Assembly: GCF_045066735.1 (NCBI RefSeq) | Contig: NZ_JBISHH010000022.1 | Coordinates: forward strand, 124,001-188,000 | DNA from: Algibacter sp045066735 | GTDB taxonomy: Bacteria; Bacteroidota; Bacteroidia; Flavobacteriales; Flavobacteriaceae | Direction of reading: 5' to 3' | DNA length: 64,000 bases | Shown here: one piece after another, positions 1-9,379 of the stretch | Position numbering within the stretch: position 1 is the stretch's first letter | How the letters are laid out: each line of letters starts with the position of its first letter | Position numbers and translations under genes: made by a program | Notes under the pieces: model-generated | Told to the model about the DNA's origin: nothing | What the model saw: only the letters and a program-made list of their open reading frames with translations | Database searches by the model: none

Positions 1-2
1 AA

Positions 3-1625
3 GAACATGCAGGAGAATTTGGTAATTTGGTCATTCAGGATTTAAGTGGCCGTATGATGCCTGTGAATACGTATGCTTCCGAAATGTTAAGAAAGCTTAG
101 TAAAAGTGATACTTATGGCGATTTTGATGCGAACCAAGTATTTCTATCTATTCAAGAAAGTCCGCAATTATGGTACAATGTGCCTATAATTTACTTAAAA
201 ACTAAAAAGGCTGATTCTATTCGCCATATGATTGGTGTGGATTTAGATGAACAATATGCCACACTAGCCGATTTCTTCACAGAAAGAGGAGAATATATTT
301 TAGCGCCTTATTTAGATGAAGCTTATAAAGCGCAAGTGCCAAATGGTTTTCAAAAGGAATTTAAAGAAGCCGATCAGCGCGTTAATTTATTGTTTAATAC
401 TGTTGAAGGACGTTCATTAAAAATTTTCCCAATTCCTAATGATGATAACAACAAATGGATTTCTAATTTTGAATTCAAGGAAAACCCTACGGTTATAAAA
501 GATTCACTTTATAATAATTTTGTAAAAAGCGGATTTTTAGCATACCTATATACCTTAAATTCTGCTAAAAAATCAGGTGATTTTTCTGAGGCTTCAAAAC
601 TTTTAAGAGCATTTAAAGATACGCAACACAGGTATGGTGGATCGGTAATGCTTAGCGATCAAAAAGTAAAAACCGAAGTGCTTTATAATAAATACGATAT
701 TTTCAAAAAGTTATTCAGCTGGTATATGTATGCTGGTACTTTAATGTTTGTGTTGTTAATTTTTCAAATATTTAAGTCGCATAGCAAAGGTTTAAATACC
801 TCTATTAAAGTATTCAAATTTATAGTGATAGGTTTATTTGTATTACATACGGCAGGTTTAATTGTTCGTTGGTATTTATCAGGTCATGCACCTTGGAGTG
901 ATGCTTATGAGTCTATGATTTATGTGGCTTGGGCTACTATGTTATTTGGGTTGCTTTTTGGGCGAAAGAGTGATTTAACCATGGCATCTACTGCATTTGT
1001 AACAGCAATGATTTTAATGATTGCACATTGGAATTGGATGGATCCAGCTATAGCAAATTTACAGCCTGTTTTAAATAGTTATTGGTTAATGATACACGTG
1101 GCAGTAATAGTTGCAAGTTATGGACCATTTACATTAGGAATGATTTTAGGTGTTGTGTCATTATTCCTGATGATTTTTACAAATAAAGAAAATAAAGATA
1201 AAATGCTGCTTAATATTAAGGAGCTAACCGTAATAAACGAAATGGCTTTAACCGTAGGTTTGGTTATGCTTACCATAGGAAATTTTTTAGGAGGTATGTG
1301 GGCTAACGAAAGTTGGGGGCGTTACTGGGGTTGGGATCCAAAAGAAACTTGGGCACTTATTAGTATCATGATTTATGCCTTTGTTATACACATGCGCTTG
1401 GTGCCAGGATTAAGAGGGCGTTGGTTCTTCAACCTTTGGTCTATAATAGCTTTTGCTAGTATATTAATGACGTATTTTGGGGTAAACTTCTACCTCGCAG
1501 GATTGCATAGTTATGCAAGTGGTGATCAAATAGTAAGTGTTAAGTTTATTGTTATTGCTTGTGTTATTGTTGCTGTTTTAGGTGCTTTCGCTTATCGTGG
1601 CCACGTGAAGTATTATAAAAAGTAA
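3..1625 (+). CDS. ccsBA: Cytochrome c biogenesis protein, CcsB/ResB-CcsA fusion (5' truncated)
   Basis: The reading frame is open to the left window edge, so the start lies outside. The visible 540 residues begin with a ResB-like periplasmic stretch and run into a CcsA/CcmF-type integral membrane half with at least seven hydrophobic segments. The tryptophan-rich heme-handling WWD-like motif is visible as GRYWGWDPKETWALI near residue 440, with conserved histidines in neighbouring segments. System II CcsBA exports heme and attaches it to CxxCH motifs of apocytochromes on the outer face of the inner membrane. The window encodes at least three c-type cytochromes that would need it. The fusion of both halves in one chain is usual for Bacteroidota. 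Family assignment is secure; the full length is unknown. Confidence 0.92.
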   Translation, partial: EHAGEFGNLVIQDLSGRMMPVNTYASEMLRKLSKSDTYGDFDANQVFLSIQESPQLWYNVPIIYLKTKKADSIRHMIGVDLDEQYATLADFFTERGEYILAPYLDEAYKAQVPNGFQKEFKEADQRVNLLFNTVEGRSLKIFPIPNDDNNKWISNFEFKENPTVIKDSLYNNFVKSGFLAYLYTLNSAKKSGDFSEASKLLRAFKDTQHRYGGSVMLSDQKVKTEVLYNKYDIFKKLFSWYMYAGTLMFVLLIFQIFKSHSKGLNTSIKVFKFIVIGLFVLHTAGLIVRWYLSGHAPWSDAYESMIYVAWATMLFGLLFGRKSDLTMASTAFVTAMILMIAHWNWMDPAIANLQPVLNSYWLMIHVAVIVASYGPFTLGMILGVVSLFLMIFTNKENKDKMLLNIKELTVINEMALTVGLVMLTIGNFLGGMWANESWGRYWGWDPKETWALISIMIYAFVIHMRLVPGLRGRWFFNLWSIIAFASILMTYFGVNFYLAGLHSYASGDQIVSVKFIVIACVIVAVLGAFAYRGHVKYYKK

Positions 1626-1758
1626 TTAATTCAACGCGTTAAAAATCAATTGATTAAAGTTTTTTTATTATATTTAGACATTCTCTAAACTTTTATAATA
1701 GTGGTTGTTCTGGTTTTTTTCAGGACAATATATTTAACTTGTTTAAGCACTATATATT

Positions 1759-2769
1759 ATGTTTAGATTGAAAAAAATATTGACCTTAGTTTTAACAACT
1801 ATTGTAGTTCTTAATTTTCAAAGTTGTAGAAGTAAAAAGGCATTAGCAGAAATTAGTTATTTGTATAAAAACTGTAATGAAAGTGCTTCAGAAAAGCAAT
1901 TATATATTAGTCGTTTAAATGAACAAAATAGCTTTTTAAAAAGTAGGAACTTAAGATTACAAGAACAACTTTTGAAAGTTGAAAATACGGAATCGCATTA
2001 CGTTGGGGTAGCCCCAAAATATCCTGTGTTAGAAGTTGCTCCAGTAACTTACGGAACTGTAGAAGACGTCTCGGGTCTTCCTGTAGCTTATTTCTCTACT
2101 AATGATTATCACGAATCTCAAGAGCGACAAGATGAAATAAAACAAGATTCTCTACAAGATATTGTTGATAATTTTAAAACTTCCAATTATAGCATATCTT
2201 ATGGTAAAATTGCTTTTTATTGCCCTAAAACATTAACACATAAAAAAATATACAATGCTTATGGTTTAATTGCTGATGTCATTTCTGATAACAAAGTAAG
2301 AGAAATGCTCATTGATAATGTAAAAGAAATCAATGGAGGTCTGAGCGAAGATAGCCTGAATAATGATGATTTTTTAATTAAAGAAATTAAGTATTACAAT
2401 ATAATCGAATTAAGTTTTGATGAAGTACTAAATCAAGATTTTGATATAGAGAAAGTACATGAACAGGATAAGCAGTTTGTTTCTAGTAAGATGGAGGGGT
2501 GGCATTGGCAAATTAGGCCAATGAGTTCTAAGGAAAATCAGCAATTAATTTTGAAAGTTAAAATTTTTAAGCCTAATGGAGAATTAGATGATGTGTTTTC
2601 TAGAAAATATAATTTTAAAATTATTGTTGATCCGTTTAGTTTTGTTAGTGATGTAAAGGAGTTGTTTTTGAAAGAACCAAAATGGGCTTTGGGCTCAATA
2701 ATACTTCCTTTTATAACTTTCTTATATGGGCGTTATGATAAAAGAAAAAAAACTACGTCGAATGCGTAA
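1759..2769 (+). CDS. Hypothetical lipoprotein with coiled coil and C-terminal membrane anchor
   Basis: Not recognised as a named family. An N-terminal hydrophobic stretch ends in FQSC, a lipoprotein signal with the lipidated Cys at about residue 23. Residues 45-75 (SEKQLYISRLNEQNSFLKS and following) look like a short coiled coil. A central 200-residue region is followed by the motif GWHWQIRPMSS near residue 247 and a beta-rich segment, then a hydrophobic segment at about 312-326 and a basic tail (RYDKRKK). The WxWxIxP stretch before a membrane anchor recalls immunoglobulin-like domains I have seen near the C-terminus of signalling-associated proteins; that comparison is from memory. It is monocistronic, 130 bp after ccsBA, and ends at a strong terminator. 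Confidence 0.6.
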   Translation: MFRLKKILTLVLTTIVVLNFQSCRSKKALAEISYLYKNCNESASEKQLYISRLNEQNSFLKSRNLRLQEQLLKVENTESHYVGVAPKYPVLEVAPVTYGTVEDVSGLPVAYFSTNDYHESQERQDEIKQDSLQDIVDNFKTSNYSISYGKIAFYCPKTLTHKKIYNAYGLIADVISDNKVREMLIDNVKEINGGLSEDSLNNDDFLIKEIKYYNIIELSFDEVLNQDFDIEKVHEQDKQFVSSKMEGWHWQIRPMSSKENQQLILKVKIFKPNGELDDVFSRKYNFKIIVDPFSFVSDVKELFLKEPKWALGSIILPFITFLYGRYDKRKKTTSNA

Positions 2770-2786
2770 TGTGAAATTTTATTGAA

Positions 2787-2832
2787 ATAAAAAAAACAGT
2801 ATTTCATAAATTTATGAAATACTGTTTTTTTT
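2787..2832. terminator. Bidirectional Rho-independent terminator
   Basis: A perfect 30-base palindrome (2796-2825, arms ACAGTATTTCATAAA and its complement) is flanked by an A run on the left and a T run on the right, so it can end transcripts from both the lipoprotein gene (+) and the small gene at 2893-3108 (-). Confidence 0.85.
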
Positions 2833-2892
2833 ATAAAGTAAATTAATACTTATTTATTGTTCACATGTTAAAATGCTAACAAGACTTCGTTA

Positions 2893-3108
2893 TTAAGGTC
2901 TACCTTTTAATCTTTTTTCAATTTTTTGCTTTACCGCAGTCAATCGCTTCATTAAGTCCATAATTTCTTGGTCCTTGTCTACTTTATATACATCGTTTAG
3001 GCTTAAAATAAGATCTTTTACCTCTCTCGAAGCCTCTATGCGTTCACTGGTAGTTTTAAAAGTATGTTTGCGTTGTTCAAATTCAACCGCTTTTTCAATT
3101 AGTTCCAT
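2893..3108 (-). CDS. Small conserved helical protein
   Basis: A 71-residue, highly charged, all-helical protein (MELIEKAVEFEQRKHTF to EKRLKGRP) with no signal peptide or membrane segment. I chose the ATG at 3108. The frame extends to a GTG at 3150, but that start would add 14 residues without similarity to the rest, and the ATG sits after an A/T-rich leader typical of this genome. It shares the terminator at 2787-2832 with the convergent lipoprotein gene. The function is unknown. Helical periodicity suggests a coiled-coil or a small protein-binding module; no catalytic motif is visible. Confidence 0.6.
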   Translation of the reverse strand: MELIEKAVEFEQRKHTFKTTSERIEASREVKDLILSLNDVYKVDKDQEIMDLMKRLTAVKQKIEKRLKGRP

Positions 3109-3433
3109 ATATAATAATCGTTTTTCTAGTATTTTTTTTGAATAAAACACGTTGTGTGTTATTCACAATTCGACAATATAATAAAATATTATAAATTTCT
3201 TGATTTTAAAGCAGATTTTTAGCTAAATTTTAATGATTGAGAGGGTTATCGATGTCTTTTTAAGTCGTTTCTGGAGTTATTTTGAAAAAAATACAATGCT
3301 ATTTCTTTATTTTAAAAGGTGTATTTAGGTATTATTTAACGTGTTTTAACTTAACTTACTTTTTAAGTTTTTGTTAACATTTATCGGTCTTTGGATGTGT
3401 AATTTTATAGCTTAAAAAATAATTATAACTAAA

Positions 3434-4285
3434 ATGAAAAAACTACTATTAATTTTATTGGCATTTGCAGCGTCTTACAGCGTAAACGCACAGATTGAAA
3501 CACCACAACCAAGCCCAAAAGCTAAGTTTGAGCAAAAAGTGGGATTAACCGATGTTACTATCGAGTATTCTAGACCAGGAGTAAAAGGGCGTAAAATTTT
3601 TGGTGATTTAGAAAGTTTTGGAACTATCTGGAGAACTGGAGCTAATGAGAATACAAAAATTACGTTTAGTGACGATGTTATGGTTGCCGGACAAACATTG
3701 AAAGCTGGTTCTTATGCGTTATTTACAAAATTGATTTCTGCAACAGAGTGGGAGTTTATGTTTTATACCGATACTAGTAATTGGGGAACACCTCAAAATT
3801 GGGATGATAGTAAAGTTGCCGCATCTGCAAAAGTAGCTGTTGAGGCTATTCCTTTTGTTGTGGAAACATTAACTATTGATATTAATAATATATCTAACAA
3901 TGGTGCTAATTTAGAGCTAATCTGGGATAGTTCTTATGCTGTTTTACCGTTTACTGTTCCTACAGAAAAAACGGTTTTAGCAGGTATTAATAAAATTATG
4001 AATGGCCCCGGTGAAGCTGATTATTACGCTGCGGCAGCATATTACTTATCTGAAGGTAAAGATATGAAGAAAGCTACAGAATGGATCGACAAAGCGGTTG
4101 ATATGACAAAGGATAAACCTCGTTTTTGGTATTTACGCAGACAAGCACTAATTCATGCGGCAAATGGAGATAAAGCAGGGGCTATAAAAGCGGCTAAACA
4201 ATCTTTAACTTATGCAAAAGAAGCAGGGAATGATGGCTACGTAAAAATGAATACAGCATCTCTAAAAGAATGGGGAGCGATGTAA
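3434..4285 (+). CDS. DUF2911 family protein with C-terminal TPR-like helices
   Basis: 283 residues with a Sec signal peptide (cleavage after VNA, about residue 19). Residues 20-170 match the DUF2911 beta-rich domain: SPKAKFEQKVGLTDVTIEYSRPGVKGR, IFGDLESFGTIWRTGANENT and the aromatic stretch EWEFMFYTDTSNWGTPQNWD. The last 100 residues form helical hairpins resembling one or two tetratricopeptide repeats (AAAYYLSEGKDMKKATEWIDKA). DUF2911 proteins are common, exported and of unknown function in Bacteroidota. The gene is monocistronic with a strong terminator 40 bp after the stop. The 283 bp upstream is AT-rich and shows no operator of either palindrome family described in this window. Confidence 0.85.
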   Translation: MKKLLLILLAFAASYSVNAQIETPQPSPKAKFEQKVGLTDVTIEYSRPGVKGRKIFGDLESFGTIWRTGANENTKITFSDDVMVAGQTLKAGSYALFTKLISATEWEFMFYTDTSNWGTPQNWDDSKVAASAKVAVEAIPFVVETLTIDINNISNNGANLELIWDSSYAVLPFTVPTEKTVLAGINKIMNGPGEADYYAAAAYYLSEGKDMKKATEWIDKAVDMTKDKPRFWYLRRQALIHAANGDKAGAIKAAKQSLTYAKEAGNDGYVKMNTASLKEWGAM

Positions 4286-4326
4286 TACGCTTAATTACTT
4301 TTAAATTAAGCTATTAACTTTTAAGT

Positions 4327-4360
4327 AAAAAGCTCAACGTTCTAACGTTGAGCTTTTTTT
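4327..4360. terminator. Rho-independent terminator after the DUF2911 gene
   Basis: A stem of about 14 bp (AAAAGCTCAACGT paired with its complement, loop TCTA) is followed by a run of seven T. It lies between the convergent DUF2911 gene (+) and the end of the efflux operon (-). Confidence 0.85.
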
Positions 4361-4438
4361 ATTAAAGATGTGTTTCTTTAAAACGGACATCATAGTTTAA
4401 GTCCATACTAGATTATAAATGAAAAATTGCAACGCCAA

Positions 4439-4654
4439 TTAGTTTTTAATAGTACAGTTCATCTCTCCTTCTTTTTTCACTCCTAGTTTCATTAAAATAG
4501 TTTCTAATAAGCACCATTTTGTGAATGCTGATTGAATCATGTTTACACCAATAAATACGGTAAACCACATCCAATTCGGACTAACAAAAACAGTTAATAC
4601 AACGCTTAAAAGCACCATAAAACCAACTATAACTCTAAAATATGTATTTAACAT
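4439..4654 (-). CDS. DUF2892 small membrane protein (YgaP transmembrane-domain type)
   Basis: 71 residues with two hydrophobic segments (about 5-25 and 28-45) and the characteristic NxxQSAFTKWCLLETILMKLG stretch of the DUF2892 / YgaP transmembrane domain. In YgaP this domain follows a rhodanese domain, and free-standing copies often accompany sulfur-trafficking genes. Here it is the last gene of the efflux operon, 18 bp after the PII-like gene. Because that operon starts with a GTAAC-N4-GTTAC operator shared with an SQR-like gene and a rhodanese operon, a link to sulfide or persulfide handling is likely but inferred. The Cys in the FTKWCLLE motif is a candidate reactive residue. Confidence 0.8.
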   Translation of the reverse strand: MLNTYFRVIVGFMVLLSVVLTVFVSPNWMWFTVFIGVNMIQSAFTKWCLLETILMKLGVKKEGEMNCTIKN

Positions 4655-4672
4655 TTTATTCTTTTTTTTAGT

Positions 4673-4978
4673 TTATATAAATTTTTCTATTGGAACTACA
4701 ACCGCTTTTAGCGGGTTATTAGTTTCTAAATTTGTATTGAATTCTTTTATAAATTTAAACAGGTTTTCAATATTTTCATCTTCAGCGAAAGAGAAAAATA
4801 AGCTCGATTCATTTCCTCCTTTTTCTCCTGAAAACCAGCTAGACCCCATCAGTAAAGACGAATTGTTTTTATATCCATCAATGTCTGAACTGCTCAAGTT
4901 TTCAATATTTGCTTGCTTAAATAATTTCAAAACATCTTTCTGAAATTGCTCAACTGCTGTAACTATTACTAATTTCAT
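4673..4978 (-). CDS. PII-like (GlnB-fold) small protein of the efflux operon
   Basis: 101 residues starting MKLVIVTAVEQFQKDVLKLFKQ and ending KAVVVPIEKFI, the beta-alpha-beta arrangement of the ferredoxin-like PII/CutA fold. The conserved PII loop motifs for glutamine signalling are absent, so this is a PII-like rather than a canonical GlnB protein. It sits 11 bp after the RND pump gene and before the DUF2892 gene. PII-like proteins encoded beside CzcA/AcrB-type pumps are known and presumably bind a metal or small ligand to tune the pump; the ligand here cannot be read from the sequence. Fold assignment is by pattern only. Confidence 0.55.
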   Translation of the reverse strand: MKLVIVTAVEQFQKDVLKLFKQANIENLSSSDIDGYKNNSSLLMGSSWFSGEKGGNESSLFFSFAEDENIENLFKFIKEFNTNLETNNPLKAVVVPIEKFI

Positions 4979-4989
4979 CTTGTTTGCTT

Positions 4990-7900
4990 TTATTTATAAT
5001 TCTTTTTTTCTATCATATAATACACTAACGGCACTACCAATAAAGTCAACACTGTAGATACTATAGTTCCGCCCATTAATGAGATGGCTAATCCTTGAAA
5101 AATTGGATCGAATAGTATCACAAATGCGCCGATAACAACCGTTCCTGCTGTTAATAAAATTGGTGTTGTACGCACTGCTCCAGCCTCTATACAAGCTTGT
5201 TTAAGCGACACACCTTCCTCAGTTCTTAAGTTGATAAAATCAATCAATAACACCGAATTTCGTACCATAATTCCCGCTAAGGCAATCATACCTATAAAAG
5301 AAGTTGCTGTAAAAAAGGCTCCCATAATCCAATGACCAAGAATAATTCCTATTAAAGATAATGGTATAGCTACCATCATGACAATTGGTGCTTTAAAGTT
5401 CTGGAACCATCCTACAATTAAAATGTAAATTAGAATGATAGCACCTAAAAAGGCTATTCCTAAATCTCTAAAAACTTCTAAAGTAATTTGCCATTCTCCA
5501 TCCCATTTTACAGTGTAATTGTCTTCAAAATCTGGCTGGCCTAAATACATTTCGTTTAGCTCGTAACCTTTTGGTAATGATATTTCTTTTAATTTTTCTT
5601 CCATACCAAGAATTGCATACGCTGGACTTTCTAAATCTCCAGCCATATCTGCCATAACATAAACCACTCGTTTTTGGTTTTTACGATAAATACTTTTTGC
5701 AGCTGTATTCTCTGTAATAGTCACTAAATCGGCGATTGGAACTAAATTCCCTTGTTTAGATTTTACTTGTAATTGCGAAATATCTGTAATAGTAGATTTT
5801 TCTTTTTCATCTAAAGACAATACTAGTCCAATTTGGTTAACAGCATCTTCATCATATAAATTTGTAATGGCTCTGTTAGACAATGCCATATTCATGGTGT
5901 ACGCTATTTGCTGCGGTGCAACACCATAAAGCATTGCTTTTTCTTTGTTGATATCAAATTGATATTCTGTTTGGTCAGCTTCAACCATCCAATCTATATC
6001 TACTACATCATCCGTGTTTTTTAAGATGTTTTGAACACTATTGGCTATTTTAATTTGCTCATTGTAATCTGGTCCATAAACTTCTGCAACAATAGTAGAT
6101 AGAACAGGAGGTCCTGGTGGCACTTCAACTAGTTTTACATTGGCATTATATTTTGAAGCTATTTTTTGAATATCTGGACGTAATAATTTAGCGATATCAT
6201 GACTTTGAGCAGAACGTTCTTCTTTATCTAATAAATTCACTTGAATATCTGCCATGTTACTTCCACCACGTAAATCATAATGACGTACCAAACCATTAAA
6301 TGTTATTGGGGCAGAGGTACCAACATAGTTTTGGTAATTTACCACTTCTGGTCGTGTAGATAAATACTGTGATATCTCTTGTGCTACAACACCAGTGCGT
6401 TCTAACGTTGTACCTTCAGGCATATCAATAACCACTTGAAATTCATTTTTGTTATCAAAAGGCAACATTTTAACAGCAACCGACTTGGTGAAAAACAACA
6501 CCATGGTTCCCATTAGCACTAAAAAAGTTAATCCTAAAAACATCCAACGTTTTCCTTTACTTTCCAACAAAGGGTGTTCAAATTTGTTGTAAACTCTATA
6601 TATAAGGGTCTCTTCAACTGGTTTTTCTACTTTCTCTTCAGCTCCTTTTTTATCTTTTTCTTTTAGAAAAATATATCCTAAATATGGTGTTATTGTTAAA
6701 GCTACGAATAGAGATAAAATCATCGCAATAGAAGCTCCAATTGGCATTGGCGCCATATATGGCCCCATTAATCCTGATACAAAAGCCATTGGTAAAACAG
6801 ACGCTATTACTGTAAATGTTGCTAAAATGGTTGGGTTTCCAACTTCGTTAATAGCGTATAAAGCAGCTTGCTTAAAAGGTAAGCGCTTCATTTTAAAATG
6901 CCTATGCATGTTTTCGGCAATAATAATCGAGTCGTCGACTACAATTCCGGTAACAAATACTAAAGCGAATAAGGTAATACGGTTTAGAGTGTAATCCATC
7001 ATGTAGTAACTCAATAACGTTAAAGCAAAGGTAATTGGCACCGACAAAAACACAACCAATCCGCCTCTCCAACCCATGGCTAGCATTACTACAATAGTTA
7101 CGGCAAAGATAGACCCTATAAGGTGCCATAGTAACTCCGATACTTTATGTGATGCTGTTTCACCATAATTTCTGGTAATTTCAACATGAACATCATCAGG
7201 TATTAAAGTGCTACGTAAATGATTTACTTTGTCTATAATAATCTCAGAAAGTTTCATAGCATCGGCACCTTTTCTTTTTGCTACAGAAAGGGTAACCGCT
7301 GGATATTCCGATTTATAATCCGATACTTTTTCACTTCCTTTTCCAAAGCCTAAACTCACATAATTTTGCGGTATTTCAGGTCCATCAATAATTTTAGCAA
7401 TCTGTTTTAAATAGATAGGTTGATTTTGTTGTACACCAACCACTAAGTTTTCCACATCTGTAACCGATGCTAAAAATTTCCCTGTATTTATTAAGAATTC
7501 AGTATCGTTTTTATCAAAACTTCCTGAATTCAATTGGCTATTATTCGCCTTTATCATTTCCGACACGGATAGAAAATCTAGTCCACTTGCGGCTAATTTG
7601 TCCTTATCTAGAACTACACGTAATTGGCGGTTTCTTCCTCCAATTTTATGCGTTGTAGATACATCATTTACTTTCTTAATTTCAGCCTCCAATTCCAAAG
7701 CCATTTGGCTTAATTGGTAATCGTTGTAGTTTTCACTCCACAGTGTTAGACCTAGCATCGGTACATCATCAATCGCTCTAGTTTTTACCAACGGAAACGT
7801 TACACCAGCTGGCATTTGGTCCATATGTTTGTTAATTTCGTTATATAATTTCACGAACGAGCGTTCAATATCTTCTCCAACATAAAATTGCACGATAACC

Positions 7901-8184
7901 ATACCTTGCTCTTTCATAGAAGTAGAATAGACGTACTCCACACCTTTAATATTCGAAATTAATTGTTCTAAAGGCTTAATCACTCGCGATTCTACTTCAG
8001 TAGGGCTTGCACCAGGATAGCCCACAAAAATATCTGCCATAGGCACATCAATTTGCGGCTCTTCTTCACGCGGAATTAAAAACGAACTGTACACACCAAC
8101 TACCATAAAAACAATCATTAAAAGCACTGTAAGCTTTGATTGCATAAAGACTTTGGCAATTTTACCTGCGATTCCTTCTTTCAT
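4990..8184 (-). CDS. RND efflux transporter permease (AcrB/HAE1-like)
   Basis: 1064 residues, normal length for an RND pump. Twelve membrane segments arranged 1+5 and 1+5 around two large periplasmic loops. The N-terminal SKLTVLLMIVFMVVGVYSSFLIPREEEPQID and the TM4 stretch GIVVDDSIIIAENMHR (paired Asp of the proton relay, about residue 415) are typical. The GxxxAGIMVRNSVLLIDF segment matches the second half. Paired aspartates and the absence of a metal-type TM4 motif favour the hydrophobe/amphiphile branch over the heavy-metal CzcA branch. It is third in a tolC-adaptor-pump-PII-like-DUF2892 operon. The substrate is unknown; the operon's redox operator suggests a reactive or thiol-linked compound. 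Confidence 0.92.
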   Translation of the reverse strand: MKEGIAGKIAKVFMQSKLTVLLMIVFMVVGVYSSFLIPREEEPQIDVPMADIFVGYPGASPTEVESRVIKPLEQLISNIKGVEYVYSTSMKEQGMVIVQFYVGEDIERSFVKLYNEINKHMDQMPAGVTFPLVKTRAIDDVPMLGLTLWSENYNDYQLSQMALELEAEIKKVNDVSTTHKIGGRNRQLRVVLDKDKLAASGLDFLSVSEMIKANNSQLNSGSFDKNDTEFLINTGKFLASVTDVENLVVGVQQNQPIYLKQIAKIIDGPEIPQNYVSLGFGKGSEKVSDYKSEYPAVTLSVAKRKGADAMKLSEIIIDKVNHLRSTLIPDDVHVEITRNYGETASHKVSELLWHLIGSIFAVTIVVMLAMGWRGGLVVFLSVPITFALTLLSYYMMDYTLNRITLFALVFVTGIVVDDSIIIAENMHRHFKMKRLPFKQAALYAINEVGNPTILATFTVIASVLPMAFVSGLMGPYMAPMPIGASIAMILSLFVALTITPYLGYIFLKEKDKKGAEEKVEKPVEETLIYRVYNKFEHPLLESKGKRWMFLGLTFLVLMGTMVLFFTKSVAVKMLPFDNKNEFQVVIDMPEGTTLERTGVVAQEISQYLSTRPEVVNYQNYVGTSAPITFNGLVRHYDLRGGSNMADIQVNLLDKEERSAQSHDIAKLLRPDIQKIASKYNANVKLVEVPPGPPVLSTIVAEVYGPDYNEQIKIANSVQNILKNTDDVVDIDWMVEADQTEYQFDINKEKAMLYGVAPQQIAYTMNMALSNRAITNLYDEDAVNQIGLVLSLDEKEKSTITDISQLQVKSKQGNLVPIADLVTITENTAAKSIYRKNQKRVVYVMADMAGDLESPAYAILGMEEKLKEISLPKGYELNEMYLGQPDFEDNYTVKWDGEWQITLEVFRDLGIAFLGAIILIYILIVGWFQNFKAPIVMMVAIPLSLIGIILGHWIMGAFFTATSFIGMIALAGIMVRNSVLLIDFINLRTEEGVSLKQACIEAGAVRTTPILLTAGTVVIGAFVILFDPIFQGLAISLMGGTIVSTVLTLLVVPLVYYMIEKKNYK

Positions 8185-8230
8185 TATTGTATATTTATTT
8201 GGGCGTTTTAACAGGCTATCCGTTACAATC

Positions 8231-8259
8231 TTTTTTTGCCATATATGGTAGCAAAAAAA
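8231..8259. other. Intercistronic hairpin between adaptor and pump genes
   Basis: Within the 110-bp gap between the two genes, arms TTTTTTTGC and GCAAAAAAA enclose a CCATATATGG palindrome. In the direction of the operon (minus) the arm is followed by purines rather than a T run, so it is not a standard terminator. An mRNA-stabilising or processing element is possible. Confidence 0.4.
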
Positions 8260-8294
8260 GGATTTCCACTTCTATCCTTAACGCAACTTTTTAG

Positions 8295-9371
8295 TTATTG
8301 AATTGAAATTTTTGCTCCATTAAATAGTTTGCCTTCCGCAGAAACTATGTAAGCTTCATCTGTATTTAAACCAGATAATACTTCTACCTGATCACCAAAT
8401 GTTCTACCTAAGCGTAACCAACGTAACATGGCTGTGTTACTTGAGCTTACTGTATATACTCCGGATAGTTGTCCGTTTGTTACAATAGCCTCATTTGGAA
8501 TTAACACCATTGATGTCTTGGCCTTTCTTTCTACGGGAAATTGGACTGTAGTAAACATACCTGATAAAATATTGGCATCCGTTTTATCTAAATCTATTTT
8601 TACTAGATATTGTCCTCCAGTATTTTTGGCAGATGTACTTACTTCTTTTACTTTTCCTTTCAACGTTTTATTAATGGATTTTACTACAACATCCACTGTG
8701 CTTCCTGATTTAATATCCGAAATTTCAGTTTCTGGCACCATGGCCATGACTTCAAAATTACCAGGTGTTTCAATGCTAATTAAAGGGACTCCAGGGTTTG
8801 CCATATTACCGGCTTCTACATTTTTACTTGTTACAATGCCACTAAAAGGTGCACTAATGTTACTGTAAGCAAATTGTGCATTAATTCCGTTTTTCATTTG
8901 ATTTGCAGCTTCTAAACGCGCTTTAGCCATTTCAAAATTGGCAGTCATATCATCCATCTCTTTTTGAGACGCGCTATTATCAGCAAATAAATTTTTAAAA
9001 CGGTTGTAATCTTTTTGTGCGTTAGTAAAAGCAGCAGTAGCTTCTGTTATACCAGCATTTACTTGTGCTTTTTGGGCTTGTAAATCGGTGTTGTTAATAG
9101 ATATTAATAATTGTCCTTTACGTACTTTATCACCAACATTTACATGTACTTTATTGACGTAACCCATCATTCTGGTACTTAAATCTGCACTATTTGTGGC
9201 TTGAATTTTTCCGCTAACCGATAAAAACGGACTGTTTCCATTCGCTTCTATTTGATTTACTTTAACAGCAATTACTGGCGAGTTATCCGCTACTGCTTTT
9301 TTGTCTTCGCTACCACAACTTGCTACAAATAGTGCTACAGAAAGTGTTAGGGTTGTATATAGTTTTTTCAT
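8295..9371 (-). CDS. RND periplasmic adaptor (membrane fusion protein)
   Basis: 358 residues. The N-terminus is a lipoprotein signal (VALFVASCGSEDKK, Cys at about 19). The order is typical of HlyD-type adaptors: a first lipoyl half (MGYVNKVHVNVGDKVRKGQLL, about 70-92), a helical hairpin with heptads (INNTDLQAQKAQVNAGITEA to AANQMKN), a second lipoyl half (AQFAYSNISAPFSGIV), then beta-barrel and membrane-proximal domains. It links the inner-membrane pump to the TolC-like channel. It starts 8 bp after the tolC-like stop, so translational coupling is likely. Substrate specificity cannot be judged. Confidence 0.92.
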   Translation of the reverse strand: MKKLYTTLTLSVALFVASCGSEDKKAVADNSPVIAVKVNQIEANGNSPFLSVSGKIQATNSADLSTRMMGYVNKVHVNVGDKVRKGQLLISINNTDLQAQKAQVNAGITEATAAFTNAQKDYNRFKNLFADNSASQKEMDDMTANFEMAKARLEAANQMKNGINAQFAYSNISAPFSGIVTSKNVEAGNMANPGVPLISIETPGNFEVMAMVPETEISDIKSGSTVDVVVKSINKTLKGKVKEVSTSAKNTGGQYLVKIDLDKTDANILSGMFTTVQFPVERKAKTSMVLIPNEAIVTNGQLSGVYTVSSSNTAMLRWLRLGRTFGDQVEVLSGLNTDEAYIVSAEGKLFNGAKISIQ

Positions 9372-9379
9372 TTTAAAAA

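Noticed and set aside
2893..3150. GTG start for the small helical protein at 3150
   Set aside because: The ATG at 3108 is preferred; the extra 14 residues show no pattern.
4539..4943. 134-codon frame on the plus strand
   Set aside because: It is antisense to the DUF2892 and PII-like genes, with composition that follows their codons; a shadow frame.
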